From: JADKHR01 sp041917295
GTDB lineage: Bacteria; Elusimicrobiota; Elusimicrobia; FEN-1173
Assembly: GCA_041917295.1 (NCBI GenBank)
Contig: JAYRXX010000010.1
Span: 91,006-155,005, forward strand
Length of the DNA stretch: 64,000 bases
Direction: 5' to 3'
Numbering within the stretch: the stretch's first letter is position 1. The stretch itself is not shown here. Below are more notes on the stretch, generated by a model. That model saw only the letters and a program-made list of their open reading frames with translations. It ran no database searches and was not told where the DNA came from.

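Noticed and set aside
63818..63895. CRISPR-like repeat
   Set aside because: The units are contiguous 21-bp tandem copies without spacers and lie inside coding sequence; no CRISPR array or cas gene is present in the window.
31759..64000. Many minus-strand and other-frame open frames of 60-190 codons across the giant gene (for example 34273-34872, 45235-45708, 56644-57108)
   Set aside because: They are antisense or off-frame by-products of a long GC-rich repetitive gene. None has a recognisable family, convincing ribosome-binding site or consistent codon use. The two +1-frame genes at 59051 and 63563 are the exceptions.
31798..64000. Calling the giant gene a classical Rhs toxin
   Set aside because: No RHS core end motif (DPxGxxDGxNxYxY...DPxG) or single C-terminal toxin was seen; the repeats carry extra fixed positions and several modules follow.

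Overview
The window looks like chromosomal DNA of a Gram-negative (two-membrane), respiring bacterium. It has an alternative complex III (act) operon, Tat export genes, a TolC/MFP/RND efflux operon and a Gld-type ABC module. Base composition is GC-rich (mid-to-high 50s percent by eye) and genes are tightly packed, often with 4-base NTGA stop/start overlaps. No rRNA or tRNA was seen and the lineage is not identifiable with certainty. A giant ORF next to this gene set would suit an uncultured phylum such as Elusimicrobiota or Omnitrophota, but that is a low-confidence inference.

Layout. 1-8878 (minus strand): tatA, tatC, then actA-actB-actC-actD-actE-actF, a small membrane protein and a polytopic cytochrome-like membrane protein that leaves the window; this is quinol-oxidising respiratory machinery plus the exporter its Tat-dependent subunit needs. 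8961-13144 (plus): a LOG-family protein with a likely leaderless start, a GDT1-type cation transporter, an STT3-like membrane glycosyltransferase and a nitroreductase, closed by a hairpin terminator. 13219-19421: a GldA-type ATPase, a fused GldF-GldG protein, a DUF4340 protein and a Rossmann/DUF2867 protein that appears to start at CTG. 19345-20667: an 81-bp perfect direct repeat brackets a Fic gene broken by one ochre codon. 20855-31130: an efflux operon (TolC, membrane-fusion protein, HAE1 pump), then a 785-bp spacer with a 165-bp hairpin element, an orphan antitoxin-like gene and two palindromic repeats, then a second, larger RND pump. Copies of the same palindromic repeat sit in frame inside both pump genes.

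31184-31717 is an ORF6N DNA-binding protein. From 31798 to the end of the window (64000) one plus-strand reading frame stays open: a giant gene of at least 10,734 codons with no stop reached. It encodes a signal peptide, thousands of residues of degenerate RHS/YD-like repeats in two blocks, a long coiled-coil block carrying an AT-rich inserted segment, a hydrophobic Gly/Ala block, a different ~105-residue repeat family, a pretoxin-like hydrophobic segment, an ADP-ribosyltransferase-like module (tentative), a beta-rich block and further modules.

The most unusual observation is that the giant frame is overprinted twice. At 59051-59488 and from 63563 to the window end, a second gene lies nested in the +1 frame. 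Each has its own Shine-Dalgarno sequence and the same start context (GGTGAGCGnCARTGA), and each encodes a heptad-rich, Lys/Glu-rich coiled-coil protein with 21-bp tandem repeats at the same place. The two products are recognisably related. In both stretches the nested frame has the G/C-ending codon use of the rest of the window, while the giant frame remains open but reads as a Gly/Ser/Arg linker. This points to a duplicated dual-coding cassette placed at module junctions of a giant surface or secreted polymorphic-toxin-like protein.
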